Source of the DNA: Bedellia somnulentella
Taxonomy: Eukaryota; Arthropoda; Insecta; Lepidoptera; Bedelliidae
Reading direction: 5' to 3'
Length of the DNA stretch: 64,000 nucleotides
Assembly (NCBI GenBank): GCA_963576735.1
Contig: OY755197.1
Span: 10,304,501-10,368,500, forward strand
Each line of letters opens with the position of its first letter. The first letter of the stretch is position 1. The position numbers and the translations under genes are program-made. The notes beneath the pieces are model-generated. The model saw only the letters and a program-made list of their open reading frames with translations, was not told the DNA's origin and ran no database searches. Shown here piece by piece: positions 25,401 to 31,400 of this stretch.

Positions 25401-28400
25401 CTCTTTGGCTATATGAAGACAGGCAATACTATAAATGTGCATAGTGTTTTTGTAAAGCCTATAATCTAGGCTATCCAATTAACCTAGCGTCAAAGTGTTA
25501 CCAGAAATCGTTAAGTTGTGAGAGGCGATCGAATATTGTTGATAAAAGAAATTTGTTAAATTTCCACTCTACTTCATTCATAGCTCTTTGGCTATATGAA
25601 GACAGGCAATACTATTGATGAGCATAGTCTTTTTGTGAAGCCTATAATCTAGGCTATCCAATTAACCTAGCGTCAAAGTGTTACCAGAAATCGTTTAGTT
25701 GTGAGAGGCGATCGAATATTGTTGATAAAAGAAATTTGTTAAATTTCCACTCTACTTCATTCATAGCTCTTTGGCTATATGAAGACAGGCAATACTATAA
25801 ATGTGCATAGTGTTTTTGTAAAGCCTATAATCTAGGCTATCCAATTAACCTAGCGTCAAAGTGTTACCAGAAATCGTTAAGTTGTGAGAGGCGATCGAAT
25901 ATTGTTGATAAAAGAAATTTGTTAAATTTCCACTCTACTTCATTCATAGCTCTTTGGCTATATGAAGACAGGCAATACTATTAATGAGCATAGTCTTTTT
26001 GTAAAGCCTATAATCTAGGCTATCCAATTAACCTAGCGTCAAAGTGTTACCAGAAATCGTTAAGTTGTGAGAGGCGATCGAATATTGTTGATAAAAGAAA
26101 TTTGTTAAATTTCCACTCTACTTCATTCATAGCTCTTTGGCTATATGAAGACAGGCAATACTATAAATGTGCATAGTGTTTTTGAAAAGCCTTTAATTTA
26201 GGCTATCCAATAAACTTAGCGTCAAAGTGTTACCAGAAATCGTTTAGTTGTGAGAGGCGATCGAATATTGTTGATAAAAGAAATTTGTTAAATTTCCACT
26301 CTACTTCATTCATAGCTCTTTGGCTATATGAAGACAGGCAATACTATAAATGTGCATAGTGTTTTTGAAAAGCCTATAATCTAGGCTATTTAATAAACTT
26401 AGCTTTAAAGTGTTACCGGAAATCGTTTAGTTGTGAGAGGCGATCGAATATTGTTGATTAAAGAAATTTGTTAAATTTCCACTCTACTTCATTCATAGCT
26501 CTTTGGCTATATGAAGACAGGCAATAATATTGATGAGCATAGTCTTTTTCTAAAGCCTATAATCTAGGCTATCCAATAAACCTAGCGTCAAAGTGTTACC
26601 AGAAATCGTTTAGTTGTGAGAGGCGATCGAATATTGTTGATAAAAGAAATTTGATAAATTTCCACTCTACTTTATTCATAGCTCTTTGGCTATATGAAGA
26701 CAGGCATTACTATAAATGTGCATAGTGTTTTTGAAAAGCCTATAATCTAGGCTATCCAATAAACTTAGCGTCAAAGTGTTACCAGAAATCGTTTAGTTGT
26801 GAGAGGCGATCGAATATTGTTGATTAAAGAAATTTGTTAAATTTCCACTCTACTTCATTCATAGCTCTTTGGCTATATGAAGACAGGCAATACTATTGAT
26901 GAGCATAGTCTTTTTGTAAAGCCTATAATCTAGGCTATCCAATAAACCTAGCGTCAAAGTGTTACCAGAAATTGTTTAGTTGTGAGAGGCGATCGAATAT
27001 TGTTGATAAAAGAAATTTGTTAAATTTCCACTCTACTTCATTCATAGCTCTTTGGCTATATGAAGACAGGCAATACTATTGATGAGCATAGTCTTTTTGT
27101 AAAGCCTATAATCTAGGCTATCCAATAAACCTAGCGTCAAAGTGTTACCAGAAATCGTTTAGTTGTGAGAGGCGATCGAATATTGTTGATAAAAGAAATT
27201 TGTTAAATTTCCACTCTACTTCATTCATAGCTCTTTGGCTATATGAAGACAGGCAATACTATAAATGTGCATAGTGTTTTTGTAAAGCCTATAATCTAGG
27301 CTATCCAATTAACCTAGCGTCAAAGTGTTACCAGAAATCGTTTAGTTGTGAGAGGCGATCGAATATTGTTGATTAAAGAAATTTGTTAAATTTCCACTCT
27401 ACTTCATTCATAGCTCTTTGGCTATATGAAGACAGGCAATACTATTGATGAGCGTAGTCTTTTTGTAAAGCCTATAATCTAGGCTATCCAATAAACCTAG
27501 CGTCAAAGTGTTACCAGAAATCGTTTAGTTGTGAGAGGCGATCGAATATTGTTGATAAAAGAAATTTGTTAAATTTCCACTCTACTTCATTCATAGCTCT
27601 TTGGCTATATGAAGACAGGCAATACTATAAATGTGCATAGTGTTTTTGAAAAGCCTATAATCTAGGCTATTTAATAAACTTAGCTTTAAAGTGTTACCGG
27701 AAATCGTTTAGTTGTGAGAGGCGATCGAATATTGTTGATATAAGAAATTTGTTAAATTTCCACTCTATTCATTCATAGCTCTTTGGCTATTTGAAGACAG
27801 GCAATACTATTGATGTGCATAGTCTTTTTGTAAAGCCTATAATCTAGGCTATCCAATTAACCTAGCGTCAAAGTGTTACCAGAAATCGTTTAGTTGTGAG
27901 AGGCGATCGAATATTGTTGATAAAAGAAATTTGTTAAATTTCCACTCTACTTCATTCATAGCTCTTTGGCTATATTAAGACAGGCAATACTATAAATGTG
28001 CATAGTGTTTTTGAAAAGCCTTCAATTTAGGCTATCCAATAAACCTAGCGTCAAAGTGTTACCAGAAATTGTTTAGTTGTGAGAGGCGATCGAATATTGT
28101 TGATAAAAGAAATTTGTTAAATTTCCACTCTACTTCATTCATAGCTCTTTGGCTATATGAAGACAGGCAATACTATTGATGAGCATAGCTCTCCTGAAAA
28201 GCCTATGTTGTAGGCCATCAAATTAACCTAGTTTTTAAGTATTATTGCGGCTAGTTGAGAATCTTGAATTGTTAAATGGAGCTAGTTTTTTTTAAATAAT
28301 TACATTGGAATCCGCAGTTACGTCTTTCTTCTAGTGGAAAAGCCTTTTCCTGGTGACTGAAAGGATCAGATTTAGATAATCATATCAAAATCATTGATTT

Positions 28401-31400
28401 TTGGACGTTTATTTTCATTTCTTAGTTAATTAAAAAAAACTTCTTAATTTGGTCGGGTTATAATCGGCCGCTGAAATCGGCCGCTAACTTCACACCGGTT
28501 GTGTGCTGCGTAGTGCCGGCTTAGAATAGCACTACCCCATTTCTTCTGGTGGGTGTATGTAAGAGGCAACTAACGGTATTGGGGCGTTTAAGGGAACATT
28601 GGGCGATGCGGTTGGAGACCCATCACCAACAACCTTTATTTTACCATATTTTTCCCACTCAACTTTCTAAAAGTGGCTGAGGAATTCTAATTCCCTAGCT
28701 CTGGCTACCCTTGCTAGGGATTTATAGCCGTGAATTTATGTATGTATGTTTATGTATGCATAATATGTATATTTGTAAATAAACTATAAGGGTGGTAAAC
28801 CCTATACTCCTCAGTCTTCGCAATAATTTTGAAATGATCCTTTAGTTTTCACTAATCGAGATTATCCTCTACTGATATCACCATGCCCATTAGGTGTACA
28901 TATATCTTTACCAGTTCACTGCCAAAACATCATTTTTTTTATTATTTACAATCTCATCTATTACACCAGATAACCTACTAATCACTCTTACAGAATATAA
29001 TGTTCTTAAAAAGTGGGCATCAAATATACATACATACATACATATACTCACGGCTATTAATCCCAAGAAGGGGTAGCCAGAGCTAAGGAATTCGAAATTC
29101 TTCAGCTTTTTACGAATAACACTTTTGAAAATTTAAGTGGGGTAAAGATAGTAAAAATAAAGGTTGTTGGTGATGGGTCTCCAACCACATCGCCCAAAAA
29201 TCCCTTAAAAGCCCCAATACCGTTAGTCGCCTCATACGTACACCCACCGGAAGAAATGGTGTAGTGCTATTCTAAGCTGACACTACACAAATGGCTTCAA
29301 ATGTATGAAGAATAAAAGACAAGGAGTTTGCATTATCTTCAATACAATATGAATAAAATCTGCATACCCTAATGCTAATTAACGACTTGAATATATGTAT
29401 GTATGGTTTCATGCCCTAAAGAAGATAATAAAAGCGCATTTCCATAGGCGGAATTAACATGAAGATAATCATCATTCGATTGTAATTTATTTCGTCAATT
29501 GGAGAATTGACAAATATAGATTGACCTTGAATATCCCTAGATAAGAAAATTGTCTTAGCTATTAAATTATATGGTACAGGAGTCATTTTTATGAACTTTT
29601 TCCCTTCATTCAACATTCCATGGAAAATAATATTTTCTCACATAGGAAAAACTTTATAAATCAATGTTATGCTAGTAAGCTAGCGGTAAAATAATGAATT
29701 TATTTTTCAGAGGTCTTAAGATTGATTTGAAAGAAAGAAAGAAAGAAAAAGAATTAATTTGGCAAAAACAAAATAAGAATAACAATCAAAAATCATACAA
29801 ATATCATATTGCCAAATTGGTTCTGGCTCAGCATGTGTGCCTCAGCCGCGTGTCTCGTAAACTAACGAAATCATTTGTGCAATTTAACCCGGTTAGGAAG
29901 GATATTGCCGGCTTGAATCCACTGATTATACAAATATTAAGAACAATTAAGTTTTATATCGAAATCGGTACTAACTATATGCATTCTGAAATAAATTGCC
30001 ACTGACATAATGCTTTCTCATAATACATACATACGTTAACATATACTCACGGCTATAAATCCCTAGAAGGGGTAGCCAGAGCTAAGGAATTAGAAATTCC
30101 TCAGCGACTTTTGGAAGATGCGTGGGGAATAGATGGTGAAATAAAGTTTCTTGGTGATGGGTCTCCAACCGCATCGCCCAAAAATCCCTTAAAAGCCCCA
30201 AATACCGTTAGTCGCCTTTTACGTACACCCACCGGAAGAAATGGGGTAGTGGGTAAGCCGACACTACACAGCAAATATATGCATTCTGAAATAAATTGCC
30301 ACTGACATAATGGTTTCTCATAATAACATAAGTATATCTGGCGCCATCGTGTATTCTCAAACAACTTAAATCCACTATTACTCCATATTGGCTAACAAAC
30401 AAATTAAACAATTTAAAAAACCATCGGAACACTTAAAACTAGAAAATGGTTGCCCATTTTTGGTCCCCATAATGGATTTAATTGAACACGGTTGTTAAAC
30501 AATTGGCCTCTGTCCACCCACACGACGGTATTAGCGTAACGATATGGGTTTCGTTTTTGGACATTTCATAGTTGTAATAGGATTAGTGAGTTAAATAAAT
30601 ATAATGATTTGATTTGTTTAAGACATAAGATTCCAATATTGATCATCGTTTGTCGAAAAGAGAAGTTTTTATGCAGAGTTATGATCGTAACTTATAACAT
30701 AACATTACATAAACGTTCACGCCGAATATCCCCGAAGGGGTTGGCAGAGGTACTAATACTTCTGAACATCACGTGACTTTGTCACCTGGTGTTCAGAGTA
30801 CCCACGTTTTGCATGGACAGTGTACTCACGTGATAGGGGGCAGGCCTATCGCCGCGCGCCGTTTTGTACGAATACACTGTCACATGACTAAGTCATGTGG
30901 GTTTCCTCACGATGTTTTCCCTCACCGTTAACAACCATGATAAATTAACCACACATATGTCTTTAGAAAAGACAAATTGGTGTAGGCCCGACCCGGGATT
31001 TGAACACTAGTCGCTTGCACGTTAACCGGTGTTCTACCCATTAAGCTATCACGTCGTAACTTACTAATGAATAAACTATGCAATATAATCATTATATAGT
31101 AATGTGGTGTAGCATCGGGATAAAATATCACTAACCAATTATATTTCCTACGGGCATTGGGGCAGTTTAAGTGATTTTTAAGTAATCAATAAAGGTAATG
31201 TTAGTAGAGGACGACCACGGAGGATACAGCTGGACCAAATAGAGTGTGTGCTCAAAAAGGCTGGCGTCCGAAGTATGAAGAATAAAAGAGCATGTATGAG
31301 AAGAATGATGCATGTCACAGAAGCAAAAGAGATTTGCCTGGATCGTACAAAGTGGCGATCTATAGTCTCTGCCTATTCCAATGGTAACAATGGACGTGAG

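Larger units (their letters stand above)
19230..28499. mobile_element. 9.27-kb foldback transposon with 183-bp repeat arms
   Basis: The element begins ACCGGTGTGAAG and ends CTTCACACCGGT. It is flanked by the 9-bp direct repeat TGTGTGCTG (19221-19229 and 28500-28508). The outer ~332 bp at each end are inverted copies with only two differences seen (a T-run of 9 versus 8, and one G/A). Inside lie two opposed arrays of a 183-bp repeat: 26 copies on the left (first GCCTGTCTTC at 19562) and 23 inverted on the right (last near 28168). They meet at 24080/24081 with a roughly 75-bp unpaired spacer. There is no ORF, so it is non-autonomous. The architecture and 9-bp duplication recall Drosophila FB elements, which are linked to the Mutator superfamily; assignment to that superfamily is inference. 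It sits in intron 1 of gene D, exactly between two SINE-A copies. Confidence 0.93.

Noticed and set aside
19562..28168. CRISPR array or centromeric satellite
   Set aside because: The repeats are contiguous 183-bp units with no spacers, in a eukaryotic intron. They are bounded by transposon ends with a target duplication, so they are part of a mobile element, not a chromosome-scale satellite.
29416..29616. 66-residue minus-strand ORF
   Set aside because: No splice context, repeat match or recognisable motif; length within chance for this composition.
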